Counted from the first letter of the stretch, positions 8,104 through 17,241 are shown. The stretch is DNA of 64,000 bases from Marinobacter vulgaris (GCF_003344045.1 NZ_QFWX01000001.1:124001-188000), one strand, 5' to 3'. The notes: generated from the letters alone by a model not told the origin. Numbers and translations: made by a program.

Positions 8104-9373
8104 TCAGACTACTCAGGCGGAGATTGTCCGCAACTCCCTGAAGCGTCGCTATCGCAAGGAGCGTCGGTTCCGGCTTTACGGGATGCTGGCGATATTCATT
8201 GCCCTCGGCTCTCTGTTTGTTCTCTTTGCGGACATTATCAACAAGGGACACTCAGGGTTCATAAAGACCACCATCACGCTGGATGTGACGCTCGATTCGG
8301 AAATGATGTACCTGGATGACCCCAGAGACGAGGATCAGCTGTCGATGGCGGATTTCGTTGCGCCGATCATTGCCGCACTTCAGGAGCATGTTCCAGAAGC
8401 CGACAGTGCGGCCGAGAGGCGGGAGCTGGGACGTCTGGTTGGCAACTACGCAGCGAGCGAGGTTCGTAATCTGCTTGAAAACAATCCGGATTTTCTGGGC
8501 ACCACGCAAACCATGGAGTTTCTGGCACACGACCGGGTCTCGACCTACGTCAAGCACGCAGATGACCCCAGCTACTCCATCAAGCTTTCCGAGCAGCAGC
8601 AGGAATGGGTAGACGAGCTGGTGGAGAAGGGCGTTATCGATACCAGCTTTAACGATGTGCTTTTCAGTCGTGGTGACTCAAGGGAACCGTCGAATGCGGG
8701 TATTCTTGGCGCCATTGTTGGTTCTTTGCTGACGATGCTGGTCACGCTGGCGATTGCGTTTCCCGTGGGTATCGCGGCAGCGGTTTACCTTGAGGAATTT
8801 GCGCCCCAGAACAAGATTACCGATTTTATCGAGGTCAACATCAATAATCTGGCCGCCGTGCCATCGATCATCTTCGGCCTGCTGGGTCTCGCGGTTTTTA
8901 TTGGTCTGTTCGGCATGCCGCGCTCGGTGCCGGTGGTGGGCGGCATGGTGCTGGCACTGATGACGTTACCGACCATCATTATCTCCAGCCGCGCGGCCAT
9001 CAAGAGTGTGCCTCCCTCGATACGTGAAGCGGCCGAGGGTGTCGGCGCCTCCAAGATGCAGGTGGTGATGCATCATGTGATACCCCTGGCGATGCCCGGC
9101 ATGCTGACCGGTTCCATTATCGGTATGGCCCAGGCGCTGGGGGAGACAGCCCCGTTGCTATTGATTGGCATGGTGGCCTTCATCGTGGATGTGCCAGACG
9201 GCTTTTTCGATTCTGCCACTGTACTGCCGGTACAGATCTATCTTTGGGCAAGCGCCTCCGAACAGGGGTTTGTAGAATTGGCATCCGCCGGAATCATGGT
9301 GCTGCTCACTTTCATGATCAGTATGAACGCACTGGCGATATGGCTGCGCAAGCGGCTTGAGCGTCGCTGGTAA
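8096..9373 (+). CDS. pstA: Phosphate ABC transporter permease PstA, long form
   Basis: A 425-residue permease that partners PstC. After a first membrane helix (about residues 23-45) comes a soluble insert of roughly 150 residues that matches the position of the DUF3333 region found in long proteobacterial PstA proteins; the transport domain follows with an EAA loop ([19 protein letters not shown]). The start at 8096 sits inside the pstC stop region and gives a polar cytoplasmic N-terminus ([19 protein letters not shown]); an upstream in-frame start at 8057 would be deeper inside pstC and has no ribosome site. Confidence 0.9.
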   Translation: MSDQTTQAEIVRNSLKRRYRKERRFRLYGMLAIFIALGSLFVLFADIINKGHSGFIKTTITLDVTLDSEMMYLDDPRDEDQLSMADFVAPIIAALQEHVPEADSAAERRELGRLVGNYAASEVRNLLENNPDFLGTTQTMEFLAHDRVSTYVKHADDPSYSIKLSEQQQEWVDELVEKGVIDTSFNDVLFSRGDSREPSNAGILGAIVGSLLTMLVTLAIAFPVGIAAAVYLEEFAPQNKITDFIEVNINNLAAVPSIIFGLLGLAVFIGLFGMPRSVPVVGGMVLALMTLPTIIISSRAAIKSVPPSIREAAEGVGASKMQVVMHHVIPLAMPGMLTGSIIGMAQALGETAPLLLIGMVAFIVDVPDGFFDSATVLPVQIYLWASASEQGFVELASAGIMVLLTFMISMNALAIWLRKRLERRW

Positions 9374-9383
9374 GGAGAACGAT

Positions 9384-10274
9384 ATGAATACGATGAATCC
9401 GGGCATTTCCGGGGAAACGAAGGTTGGAGGCCAGAGTAAGGCTGTTCCTGTGCCGGAGGACAAACCAGAGGCTACGGTAATTGAAGAGGGCAAGACAGTC
9501 GGTAAACCGTTTGCCCAGGATCCCAAGTTCAAGCTGCGTAACGTCAGCGTTTCCTATGGTAATGACCGTGCGATCAAGGATATCAGCCTGGACATTGGCC
9601 GGAACGAAGTCATTTCGTTTATCGGCCCCTCCGGCTGCGGCAAGTCGACTTTCCTGCGGTGTCTCAATCGCATGAATGACAGCATCGACATCTGTCGTGT
9701 CAAGGGCCAGTTGATGCTGGACGACGAAGATATCTACAGTTCGAAACGGGACGTGGTCGAGTTGCGGGCCCGGGTAGGCATGGTTTTCCAGAAGCCGAAT
9801 CCCTTTCCAAAGTCAATCTATGACAATGTGGCTTATGGTCCGAAAATACATGGGCTGGCCAACCGCAAGTCAGAGCTGGACGAGATTGTCGAAAACAGCC
9901 TCCGCAAGGCCGGGTTGTGGGAAGAAGCAAAGGATCGCCTCGACGCCGTTGCTACCGGTATGTCCGGAGGCCAGCAGCAGCGTCTTTGTATCGCCCGTGC
10001 CATCGCGGTCAGCCCGGAAGTGATCCTGATGGATGAGCCCTGTTCAGCGCTGGACCCGATTGCTACCGCAAGGGTCGAGGAACTGATCGCGGACATGTCC
10101 GAGAGCTATACTATCGTGATCGTCACCCACTCCATGCAACAGGCGGCGAGGGTGTCCAATCGCACCGCGTATTTTCACCTGGGGCACCTGGTTGAAGTGA
10201 ACGAGACCAACAAGGTGTTTACCTCGCCGGAGCATCAGCTCACGGAATCCTATATCACCGGCCGTTTTGGTTAA
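9384..10274 (+). CDS. pstB: Phosphate ABC transporter ATP-binding protein PstB
   Basis: A 296-residue ABC ATPase. Walker A is GPSGCGKST at residues 81-89, the signature is MSGGQQQR, and Walker B is [13 protein letters not shown]; the D-loop and the switch histidine ([19 protein letters not shown]) follow the PstB pattern. About 45 N-terminal residues, rich in charged residues, precede the domain and are absent from the 257-residue E. coli protein. The ATG at 9384 has AAGGAG eight bases ahead, 10 bases after the pstA stop. It powers import of phosphate through PstCA. Confidence 0.95.
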   Translation: MNTMNPGISGETKVGGQSKAVPVPEDKPEATVIEEGKTVGKPFAQDPKFKLRNVSVSYGNDRAIKDISLDIGRNEVISFIGPSGCGKSTFLRCLNRMNDSIDICRVKGQLMLDDEDIYSSKRDVVELRARVGMVFQKPNPFPKSIYDNVAYGPKIHGLANRKSELDEIVENSLRKAGLWEEAKDRLDAVATGMSGGQQQRLCIARAIAVSPEVILMDEPCSALDPIATARVEELIADMSESYTIVIVTHSMQQAARVSNRTAYFHLGHLVEVNETNKVFTSPEHQLTESYITGRFG

Positions 10275-10307
10275 CCCCGGTACGGTTGAACACTGGAGAA
10301 TAGAGTT

Positions 10308-11030
10308 ATGCCAGATAAAAAGGACGATGTTTACGGCGATCATATTTCGCATCAGTTCAATGACGAAATGATGGCGCTGAAGACCGAATTCCTCAAGATG
10401 GGTGGTCTGGTGGAATCCCAGGTTGACCGGGCGATTCATGCATTGGTTGACAACGACAGCAACCTGGCAGACGAGGTCCGTGCCACGGACAAGAAAGTCG
10501 ACCAGATGGAAATGGATCTCGACGAGGAAGCAACACTGATACTCGCCCGTCGCCAGCCCACGGCGCGTGACCTGCGACTGGTGGTTTCGGTCATCAAGAT
10601 GGTTTCGGATCTGGAGCGTGTCGGTGACGAAGCCAAGAAAATCGCCAAGTTCGCCATCAAGCTGTCAGAAGAGGGCCAGGCCCCTCGCGGTTACGTGGAA
10701 GTGCGCCATATCGGCAATCACGTCCTGGCCATGCTGCATGATGCCCTGGACGCCTTCGCCCGTCTGGATGCGGAGCAGGCGCTGCGGATCATGCGGGAAG
10801 ACAAGCGGGTGGATGAGGAATACCAGGCCGCTACGCGAACGTTGCTGACCTTCATGATGGAAGATACCCGCAATATCTCCCGCTGCATGTCGGTGATGTG
10901 GATTCTCCGTGCCCTGGAACGGGTGGGAGATCATGCCTGCAACATCGCCGAGAATGTGATTTTCATGGTCAAGGGCGAGGACGTGCGGCATACGCCGGTC
11001 GAAGAAGCCGAAAAGGTGGTTGGGCGCTGA
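10308..11030 (+). CDS. phoU: Phosphate signalling regulator PhoU
   Basis: A 240-residue, mostly helical protein with the two tandem three-helix PhoU repeats; metal-binding acidic motifs are visible in each half (ATDKKVDQMEMDLDEEA near residue 65 and EDKRVDEEYQAATRTLL near residue 165). PhoU binds PhoR and PstB and keeps the Pho regulon off when phosphate is ample. It is the last gene of the pst operon, 33 bases after pstB, and its stop codon is part of a terminator hairpin. Confidence 0.93.
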   Translation: MPDKKDDVYGDHISHQFNDEMMALKTEFLKMGGLVESQVDRAIHALVDNDSNLADEVRATDKKVDQMEMDLDEEATLILARRQPTARDLRLVVSVIKMVSDLERVGDEAKKIAKFAIKLSEEGQAPRGYVEVRHIGNHVLAMLHDALDAFARLDAEQALRIMREDKRVDEEYQAATRTLLTFMMEDTRNISRCMSVMWILRALERVGDHACNIAENVIFMVKGEDVRHTPVEEAEKVVGR

Positions 11031-11048
11031 TTCAGCGCCCTTACCTTT
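11022..11048 (+). terminator. Terminator of the pst-phoU operon
   Basis: GGGCGCTG and CAGCGCCC pair as an 8-bp G+C-rich stem with a three-base loop; the hairpin includes the phoU stop codon and is followed by TTACCTTTT. The HinT gene converges from the other side, so it may work in both directions. Confidence 0.6.
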
Positions 11049-11052
11049 TCTC

Positions 11053-11418
11053 TCAGGCCTGTTTCTTCTTGTCAGTATACGGCGGCCAGCCCATGGGTTT
11101 GCCGGCCAGCAGGTGCAGATGGATATGGAAGACTGTCTGCCCTGAATTTTCGCCGCAGTTCATAACTGTACGATAGCCATCGTCCGCAAAGCCCATTTCC
11201 TTCGCCAGTTTGCTCGCAACCCAGTACAGATGACCGACCAGTTCGCGGTCGCCTTCCTGGATATCGTTGATCGTTGCGATTTCCTTCTTCGGGATAATCA
11301 GCAGATGCACTGGCGCCTGCGGGTTGATGTCATTGAAGGCCAGGCTGATGTCGTCTTCATAGACGATATCCGCCGGAATTTCGCGATTGATGATCTTGGT
11401 GAAGATAGTCTCCGACAT
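11053..11418 (-). CDS. hinT: Histidine triad nucleotide-binding protein (HinT-like)
   Basis: A 121-residue HIT-superfamily hydrolase. The triad motif HIHLHLLAG lies near residue 98 and the C-terminal GWPPYTDKKK follows; VYEDDISLAFNDINPQAPVH is the nucleotide-contacting N-terminal part. HinT enzymes cleave phosphoramidates of AMP and GMP, such as aminoacyl-adenylate side products. AAAGGGA lies before the ATG. It converges on phoU and lies downstream of the UbiH-family gene on the same strand. Confidence 0.9.
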   Translation of the reverse strand: MSETIFTKIINREIPADIVYEDDISLAFNDINPQAPVHLLIIPKKEIATINDIQEGDRELVGHLYWVASKLAKEMGFADDGYRTVMNCGENSGQTVFHIHLHLLAGKPMGWPPYTDKKKQA

Positions 11419-11458
11419 GGTGGGTCCCTTTTGTTGAATAAATGGCAGAAAAGCCGTT

Positions 11459-12745
11459 TCAAAGCTGCCTGAGTCCCGGTAATAGTCCCGCCAGTCGGCG
11501 GATCACCGGGGGCAGTTCGTCGTCGATACCCATAGCGTATTTGGCCACCCGGTTTCTGGCAAACGGCATGGCCTTTGCCGCGCCCAGGCCCAGGTTTCGC
11601 AGCAGGTGAAGGGGCGGTGTGCGGTTGCTGAACAGGTGGTAGAACACATCCATGGCGAGCATCATGCGGCGGTTGGCAGGGCGGCGCTGCTGTTCGTATT
11701 GCTTCAGCCGATCGGGGTTGGCCAGGTCACTGCCGGCGCGCCTGGCCTCGCGGAGCACTGACTGCAGGCAGCGGGCGTCCTGAAAGCCCAGGTTCACACC
11801 CTGGCCTGCCAGTGGATTGATGGTGTGGGCGGCGTCGCCAATCAGCACGACGCGGTTGTTTACGTAGGTTTTCGCGTGCTGACGGGCGATGGGGAAGCTG
11901 GCCCTGGCGTCAATATGAGTCAGTGGTGGCAGCTCCGGTGGGAAAGCCCTCTGGATTTCCGATATCAATGCCCTGTTGTCCAGTGATTTAAGCCGTGACA
12001 GTTCTTTCGGCGAGTCGTACCACACCAGCGAGGCCCAGCTTTCGCCATTGCCGGCGGCATGCAATGGCAGGAAGGCACGAGGGCCGCTGGGGTAGAAGCC
12101 CTGCCAGGTGATGTCCTGAACCGGCCCCTGGTAGCGCGCGGAGACCACCATGGCCTGCTGCTGGTACTGGTCGCGGGTGACGCCGATGCCGGCCAGGTCG
12201 CGGACACCGGAATTGGCACCGTCTGCGCCGACCACCAGCTGGCCGGTCAGTTCCGTGCCGTCGTCCAGGGTGACGCTCGCCCCGTCACGCCCATTGTCAA
12301 GACTGGTGACGGCAAGGCCGGCAAACAGGCTAACTGATGGTTGGCTTTCCGCACAGGCCCAGAGCGCCTGTTGGGTAACGCGGTTTTCCACGATATGGCC
12401 CAGATGGCTGGCGGACAGGCTGTGGGCGTCAAAAACCACCTCGGCGATCTTGCGGGGCAGGAGGCTGCTCAATGGGTGGTCTGTTTCGTCCCATACGGCC
12501 AGGCGGGTATAGGGGGTGGCATGCATGGCAAGGATGTCGGGCCAGGCCCCCAGGTCGGCAAGGTAGCGTTCACTGCCTGCACTCAAGGCTGATACCCGGA
12601 TATTAGGAGGCTGAGCGGCATCAAAGGACGGTGCTGCGCCCTGATCCACAAGGCCAACGCGGAAGCCGCTGCGGCCCAGCCCGGCGGCGAGGGCAGCACC
12701 GACCATGCCGGCACCAACAATAACAACATCAAAGGCTTGGGTCAT
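11459..12745 (-). CDS. UbiH/UbiF/VisC/COQ6-family FAD-dependent hydroxylase
   Basis: A 428-residue aromatic-ring hydroxylase. It has the FAD dinucleotide motif VVIVGAGMVGAALAAGL at residues 8-24, the DG motif (LVVGADGANSGVRD, about 170-183) and the GD motif (VLIGDAAHTINPLAGQGVNL, about 300-320), all typical of class A flavin monooxygenases in ubiquinone synthesis. It probably hydroxylates a prenylated ring intermediate at the inner membrane; which of the ring positions cannot be assigned from sequence alone. AGGAA precedes the ATG. Other ubiquinone genes in the window (ubiA, ubiC) are 33 kb away. Confidence 0.85.
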   Translation of the reverse strand: MTQAFDVVIVGAGMVGAALAAGLGRSGFRVGLVDQGAAPSFDAAQPPNIRVSALSAGSERYLADLGAWPDILAMHATPYTRLAVWDETDHPLSSLLPRKIAEVVFDAHSLSASHLGHIVENRVTQQALWACAESQPSVSLFAGLAVTSLDNGRDGASVTLDDGTELTGQLVVGADGANSGVRDLAGIGVTRDQYQQQAMVVSARYQGPVQDITWQGFYPSGPRAFLPLHAAGNGESWASLVWYDSPKELSRLKSLDNRALISEIQRAFPPELPPLTHIDARASFPIARQHAKTYVNNRVVLIGDAAHTINPLAGQGVNLGFQDARCLQSVLREARRAGSDLANPDRLKQYEQQRRPANRRMMLAMDVFYHLFSNRTPPLHLLRNLGLGAAKAMPFARNRVAKYAMGIDDELPPVIRRLAGLLPGLRQL

Positions 12746-12831
12746 AACGGGTTCCTGTCTGATACGCCCAGTTTACGCGATGGGCGAGTTCAGACAAGCG
12801 TCCCGGATCAAGCCGGCACCGGTTAGTGCTG

Positions 12832-13389
12832 TCAGAAGCCCGCCAGATTTGCGGCGTGACTGTCGGTCAGCGACTCTGCCCTGCGGGCACGGCCTTTGAG
12901 CCAGGCCGGTCTGCGGGCGCCCGGTCTGACAAATCCCTGTTCCAGAACAATGGGGCGCACCAGGTTGAGGAAGTCGTCGGTTTTCATATGGATGGATTCA
13001 GTATGCGTGCCGGCCGCAAAGGCCAGCTCCGGTTGCCGGGTCAGGGCTTCGGCGCAGTACACGGACATGCCGAAAAGGTTGCCGAACGGTGGCATAGCGC
13101 CGACTTCGCAGTCCGGGAAGTGGTGCTGGAATTCCTGTTCGTCCGCCAAATCGATAAAGTCGGTATCAAGGATCTGACCTAACCGGTCCCAGTGAATGCG
13201 CCAGGTGGCCGGCATCACCAGCATGGCCATTTTGCCATCCAGTTCAATGATGACTGTTTTGACCACCCGGTCACCGGCGATTTTGACATGATGGGCGAGT
13301 TGCTGGGCGGTGAATGCAGTGGGATGGGACAGGCACATGTACTCCACGCCTGCCTGGTCGAGATATTCCTTCAACTGCTGAACCGGCAT
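12832..13389 (-). CDS. YbaK/EbsC-type aminoacyl-tRNA deacylase domain protein
   Basis: A 185-residue protein whose first 150 residues match the YbaK/ProX editing domain (HPTAFTAQQLAHHVKI, VVKTVIIELDGKMAMLVMPA, and GAMPPFGNLFGMSVYC). Family members hydrolyse misacylated tRNAs such as Cys-tRNA(Pro) or Ala-tRNA(Pro). The last 35 residues are basic and unlike the family core, perhaps an RNA-contacting tail. AGGAG lies before the ATG. Substrate cannot be assigned. Confidence 0.8.
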   Translation of the reverse strand: MPVQQLKEYLDQAGVEYMCLSHPTAFTAQQLAHHVKIAGDRVVKTVIIELDGKMAMLVMPATWRIHWDRLGQILDTDFIDLADEQEFQHHFPDCEVGAMPPFGNLFGMSVYCAEALTRQPELAFAAGTHTESIHMKTDDFLNLVRPIVLEQGFVRPGARRPAWLKGRARRAESLTDSHAANLAGF

Positions 13390-13559
13390 AGTGACAGTCT
13401 CCTACCAGCAATGACAGCGATGCTGGAGCCGGGGTTTGTGCATCCGCCGGCTCCGATGGCCTGGCGGGGCGTCGCTGTTGCACGCGCCCCGCCATTATTG
13501 GTCAGCTTAGTTGAGGTTATACAGAATGCGAGTTACGGATTGTGTTGTCGGGATACCCC

Positions 13560-14393
13560 TCACTCGGCTTTGTAGACATGCACATCCCGCTGGGGGAAGG
13601 GAATGGTAATGCCCTCGGCATCGAACGCTTTTTTCACCTTTTCATGCATATCCCAGTAGTATGGCCAGAGGTCGTCAGTGGCCACCCAGGCACGGAACAT
13701 GAGGTTGACCGAGTTGTCGCCAAGGCTGCCGACACAGATCCGTGGTTCCGGATCTTTCAGGGAGCGTTCGTCCTCGTCGAACAGGCGCTGGAGAATCGCC
13801 TTGGCCTTGTCGATGTCGTCGTTGTAGTGGATGCCGAAAGTCATATCGCAGCGACGCTTCTCGTAGATACTCACGTTCACCAGGGTGGCGTTGGACAGGC
13901 TGCCGTTGGGGATCACGATACGGCGGTTGTCGAAGGTGTTTACCACGGTATAGAGAATCTGGATTTCCGCGACGGCACCCAGAAAGCCCTGTGCCTCAAT
14001 GGTGTCGCCTACCTTGAACGGTTTGAAAATCAGGATCAGTACACCCCCGGCGAAGTTGGCAAGGCTGCCCTGGAGCGCCAGGCCAATGGCCAGGCCTGCA
14101 GCACCGATCACGGCGATAAAGGAAGTGGTTGCGATACCGATCATGGAGGCGACCGAGATCAACAGCATGACCTTGAAGATGGCGCTTATCAGGCCACATA
14201 AAAACTTGTTCAGGGTAGGGTCTTTAGCGCCCAGTTTTTTATCAAGAACCCCGATGAACCGGTTAATCAGCCAGAGGCCAATCACCAATGTAACGATGGC
14301 CAGCATGAGTTTCGGGGTATAGGTTATGACCAGGGATAAGGCCTGATCCAGCAGCTCTGTGACGTTTATGTTCTCTCCCAGAAGATCTTCCAT
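13560..14393 (-). CDS. Small-conductance mechanosensitive channel, MscS family
   Basis: A 277-residue protein of the standard MscS size. Three hydrophobic segments are followed by the pore-lining helix rich in Gly and Ala (AVIGAAGLAIGLALQGSLAN) and the beta domain motif FKPFKVGDTIEAQG; the C-terminal part (ITIPFPQRDVHVYK) is the conserved end of MscS proteins. It opens on membrane tension and releases solutes after osmotic downshift, fitting a marine organism. AAGGAG stands before the ATG. It appears to be a single-gene unit. Confidence 0.92.
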   Translation of the reverse strand: MEDLLGENINVTELLDQALSLVITYTPKLMLAIVTLVIGLWLINRFIGVLDKKLGAKDPTLNKFLCGLISAIFKVMLLISVASMIGIATTSFIAVIGAAGLAIGLALQGSLANFAGGVLILIFKPFKVGDTIEAQGFLGAVAEIQILYTVVNTFDNRRIVIPNGSLSNATLVNVSIYEKRRCDMTFGIHYNDDIDKAKAILQRLFDEDERSLKDPEPRICVGSLGDNSVNLMFRAWVATDDLWPYYWDMHEKVKKAFDAEGITIPFPQRDVHVYKAE

Positions 14394-14509
14394 TCAGCGG
14401 CTCCTTGACGGATGTTGTTAAAAGCAGTGTTTTGCCTGTCGTTTGTTATAACAGAGGTTTGCGGCGTACATGTAGCCTGAGCACTGATCTGCCTGCAAGC
14501 GGGTTACGT

Positions 14510-15607
14510 TCAAGACCGTTCCCTGGCCCAGTCGATAATCGTTTCCGGCCGTCCCTGCATCACGATTCGGCCCTGTTTCTGGTCCAGCTGGTAGTCGTAC
14601 ATGGGGTCGTAGTAGTTCTCCAGCAGCGCCTGGATCCAAGGGTGATGGGCGCTGACATCTCCTGACTGCTGCTGTAGGTCCAGGGCGCTCTCCATCATCC
14701 GCCGCAGCTGGCTGTGGCGCTCTCCACCCAGGCGCTTGCGGATCCGGTCCAGGGCACTGAGCAGGTAGTCGCGGAAGTTGAGCCAACCGGCCTCTTCGCC
14801 GTCGCGGGCAGCATAGTCTGCTGCCATCTGGTCAACATAGTCCTCACGGATAATCCGGATCCGTTCCTCAACAGGCTGGTCAAGAACCATCAGGGGAGCC
14901 TCCGCCATTCGAGCGCGGAGGCTTTCCGGCAGGGCACAGCGGCCCACCAGCCTGCTTTCGTCTTCCAGGTATACTGGCCCGCCAACGTGGTGATGGGCCT
15001 TGAGCATGGCAACGGCCAGACGGTTTTCGAAATCGATCTGTGAGGGTTGCGGCGTGACCTGGCGGCCGAAGCTGGAACCCCGGTGATTGGCCACTCCTTC
15101 CAGGTCCACCGGGTTGGGCAGCTGGTGGAGCACGCGGGTTTTGCCGGTGCCGGTGCGGCCGCTGAGTATGACAAACTCAGAGGAGTCAATGAGTGCTTCC
15201 AGGCTGTCAATGAGGAAGCGCCGCATGGCCTTGTAGCCGCCGGTGACCAGGGGGTAGTCGATACCTGCCTCGCGGATCCATTGTTGGCTCAGCCGCGAAC
15301 GCAGGCCACCCCGAAAGCAGAACAGATAGCCGTGCGGATGCTCTGCCGTGAATCGCCGCCAGGCTTCAATGCGATGCGCTTTGATATCATCGGAAACCAG
15401 TTGATGGCCGAGCCTTATGGCTTCATCCTGGCCCTTTTCCTTGTAACAGATACCGACCCGGTGGCGTTCCTCATCGTTCATCAGCGGCGCATTGATGGCG
15501 CCCGGAAAACTGCCCTTGCTGAACTCTACCGGTGCCCGCACATCCATCAGCGGAATGTCGTTCAGAAACAGGGAAAGGTAGTCGCTGGTGTCGGGTCTGG
15601 ACGGCAT
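14510..15607 (-). CDS. mnmH: tRNA 2-selenouridine synthase MnmH/SelU
   Basis: A 365-residue two-domain enzyme. The N-terminal rhodanese domain (residues 1-135) carries the catalytic cysteine in LFCFRGGLRSRLSQQW (about residue 96); the C-terminal half has a P-loop GRTGTGKTRVL near residue 150. SelU replaces sulfur by selenium at the wobble 2-thiouridine of Lys, Glu and Gln tRNAs through a geranylated intermediate, using selenophosphate. No selD is seen in the window. The ATG lacks a strong ribosome site. Confidence 0.93.
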   Translation of the reverse strand: MPSRPDTSDYLSLFLNDIPLMDVRAPVEFSKGSFPGAINAPLMNDEERHRVGICYKEKGQDEAIRLGHQLVSDDIKAHRIEAWRRFTAEHPHGYLFCFRGGLRSRLSQQWIREAGIDYPLVTGGYKAMRRFLIDSLEALIDSSEFVILSGRTGTGKTRVLHQLPNPVDLEGVANHRGSSFGRQVTPQPSQIDFENRLAVAMLKAHHHVGGPVYLEDESRLVGRCALPESLRARMAEAPLMVLDQPVEERIRIIREDYVDQMAADYAARDGEEAGWLNFRDYLLSALDRIRKRLGGERHSQLRRMMESALDLQQQSGDVSAHHPWIQALLENYYDPMYDYQLDQKQGRIVMQGRPETIIDWARERS

Positions 15608-15696
15608 GGCAGATTTCAGTTTGTGCTGGAAATGAGGCCGCAGTATAACGGACGTGTCGAGTTTTTGCTCGCCAGCCCTTTGCCCAGGAGTAACCC

Positions 15697-16362
15697 TTGA
15701 CCCCCAGCATTCTGAATCACCACCTCGAGAAAACCCTGAGTCGCGGCCGGGTGGCAGCCACTGCCCCCGCCGGGTGCCCTGATATTTCCCTGTATCTGTT
15801 CGATCCGGCGGTCCTGGAAGGGCCGGTCAGTCATGACGAAGCCCAGGCCGTGGTGGCCGCACCTGCCTACTGGTCATTTTGTTGGGCCAGTGGCCAGGTG
15901 CTTGCGGCTTTCATTCTCGACAATCCGCATCTGGTAAGGGGCGAGACCGTGCTCGATTTTGGCTCGGGGTCGGGCATTGTTGCGATTGCCGCTGCCATGG
16001 CAGGGGCACGTGCGGCCATTGCCTGTGACATTGACCCGGCAGCGCTGGATGCCGCCGCAGCCAATGCCAGGCTCAATGGCGTGCATATTGACCTGTGTCG
16101 TGACTGGAATACGCGCCCAGAGGGAATAGGCGTGGTGACGGCAGCGGACGTGCTGTACGACCCGGAAAACCGCCCCCTTTTGTCCGATTTCCCGCGGATG
16201 GCGCCCCGGGTGCTGCTGGCTGATTCGCGGATGCGGGAACTGGGGGATGACCGGTACCGGCAGCAGGCGGTGGTCGAGGCCCGTACCTGGCCGGATCTGC
16301 AGGAATTCGAGGAATTCAACCGGGTACGGATTTATCGGGCAGAAACAGGGGCGGGCGGATAA
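15697..16362 (+). CDS. Class I SAM-dependent methyltransferase (ETFB/L11-lysine methyltransferase-like)
   Basis: A 221-residue methyltransferase. The SAM-binding glycine motif is VLDFGSGSGIVAIAAAMAGA, followed by the acidic strand end ACDIDPAALDAAAANARLN and the DVLYD motif IV. The order and length resemble protein-lysine methyltransferases of the nicotinamide N-methyltransferase-like/ETFB-KMT group. It begins with TTG at 15697, supported by AGGAG six bases ahead; no ATG is available near. It is divergent from mnmH and ends just before the terminator of the minus-strand small RNA. Confidence 0.75.
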   Translation: MTPSILNHHLEKTLSRGRVAATAPAGCPDISLYLFDPAVLEGPVSHDEAQAVVAAPAYWSFCWASGQVLAAFILDNPHLVRGETVLDFGSGSGIVAIAAAMAGARAAIACDIDPAALDAAAANARLNGVHIDLCRDWNTRPEGIGVVTAADVLYDPENRPLLSDFPRMAPRVLLADSRMRELGDDRYRQQAVVEARTWPDLQEFEEFNRVRIYRAETGAGG

Positions 16363-16372
16363 ACAAACACGC

Positions 16373-16405
16373 AAAAAAAGAGGATAACCTCTCGGCTACC
16401 CTCTT
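16373..16405 (-). terminator. Rho-independent terminator of the GGA-rich RNA
   Basis: On the minus strand AAGAGGGTA (16405-16397) pairs with TATCCTCTT (16386-16378), nine pairs with one G-U, followed by a run of seven T (16379-16373). The hairpin could also slow transcription arriving from the methyltransferase gene on the plus strand, though there it lacks a T-tract. Confidence 0.75.
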
Positions 16406-16603
16406 TCGGAACAGGCGTCGCTTCCCTGCGCTGTTGGCAACCATCCCGCTGCCGTTTCTCTTGCCAGTCCCTGGTGCCAGCATCCGAGCCGGCGATCCGA
16501 TTAATTATCCTTTAAGCGAGGCGTCCCTGTGTCCTTGCCTCTCCCTGCATCCTGATTGCCGGGGTGCGTCCAGTGCGTCGTCCTTTTCCCTTTCGTCCTT
16601 GAT
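16373..16603 (-). ncRNA. Candidate CsrB/RsmZ-like CsrA-sequestering small RNA
   Basis: Read on the minus strand, this protein-free region holds fourteen GGA motifs in about 175 bases (plus-strand TCC at 16423, 16444, 16468, 16483, 16496, 16508, 16524, 16532, 16542, 16550, 16569, 16581, 16587 and 16596), many as AAGGA, CAGGA or CAGGGA. It ends in a Rho-independent terminator with seven U. A TATAGT box at 16615-16610 would place the 5' end near 16603 and give an RNA of about 230 nt. Repeated GGA sites in an untranslated RNA with a strong terminator are the hallmark of CsrB/CsrC/RsmY/RsmZ RNAs, which bind and titrate the translational regulator CsrA/RsmA. The family assignment rests on motif density only; folding into GGA-loop hairpins was not computed. 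Confidence 0.7.
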
Positions 16604-16771
16604 GTAATCACTATACCCCTCGAAATCTTACAGATGTGTGAAATGTCCGCGCCGGGCGCATCGAGTTTTCGGTGGTGATTCCATAAACCTTGCAAAATCA
16701 GCCGCCTGGTGTTTGCACTGTCAATTTTTTCGGGTAAACGCACGCTATAGCGCAGCAAGGTCCTACGGGCG

Positions 16772-16789
16772 TGTAAGAGATATCGCACA
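16772..16789. promoter_or_regulatory. Possible GacA-type upstream activating sequence
   Basis: TGTAAG-AGATAT-CGCACA matches ten of the twelve defined bases of the GacA box (TGTAAG-N6-CTTACA) known upstream of rsmY and rsmZ. It lies about 170-185 bases upstream of the proposed 5' end of the GGA-rich RNA, similar to the distance reported for rsmZ in pseudomonads. A lone TGTAAG also occurs at 16632-16627 on the minus strand. Confidence 0.35.
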
Positions 16790-16827
16790 AAGATTCGGGT
16801 GTATGTCTCACATCCGGTACTGGTGCC

Positions 16828-17241
16828 TCACCGGAACTGATCAGAATTGATGCCTGATCCGCCGGCGCTCCTGCCGGGTTTGATAAAATTCGGGCATGGC
16901 AGCAGCCCGGCAGCAATGCCTGCAGCATCGGCGACAATGTCGGCAACGGCGAAAGTGCGGTAGGGCAGCTGGGCCTGGACGACTTCAATCGTCACCCCGA
17001 AGGTGATCAGGCCGGCGGCAATCCATAACCGGCTGAGCCCTGGCCATGCCAGGCGAGTGACAATGGTCAGTTGCAGAAAGGCCAGCACGTGATTCATTTT
17101 GTCGTTGTCTGACGAAGGGATGGGATAGGGTTCGCTGGTGGTTGCCAGATAGAGGATGGCCGCTGCGGAAATGACCAGCATTGCCCGCCAGATGGGCTGG
17201 TAATCAAGCAGAAGCCGGATGCGTTGTGTCAGAAAGGCCAT
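16828..17241 (-). CDS. VanZ-like membrane protein
   Basis: A 137-residue protein with about four hydrophobic segments and the VanZ-family signature: DNDKMNHVLAFLQLT (helix with polar face) and a late EVVQAQLPYRTFAVADIVADAAG motif region. VanZ itself lowers teicoplanin susceptibility, but chromosomal relatives have no settled function. A GTG at 17247 is six bases further upstream; the ATG at 17241 is preferred as neither has a clear ribosome site. The C-terminal tail (after residue 115) is polar. Confidence 0.7.
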   Translation of the reverse strand: MAFLTQRIRLLLDYQPIWRAMLVISAAAILYLATTSEPYPIPSSDNDKMNHVLAFLQLTIVTRLAWPGLSRLWIAAGLITFGVTIEVVQAQLPYRTFAVADIVADAAGIAAGLLPCPNFIKPGRSAGGSGINSDQFR

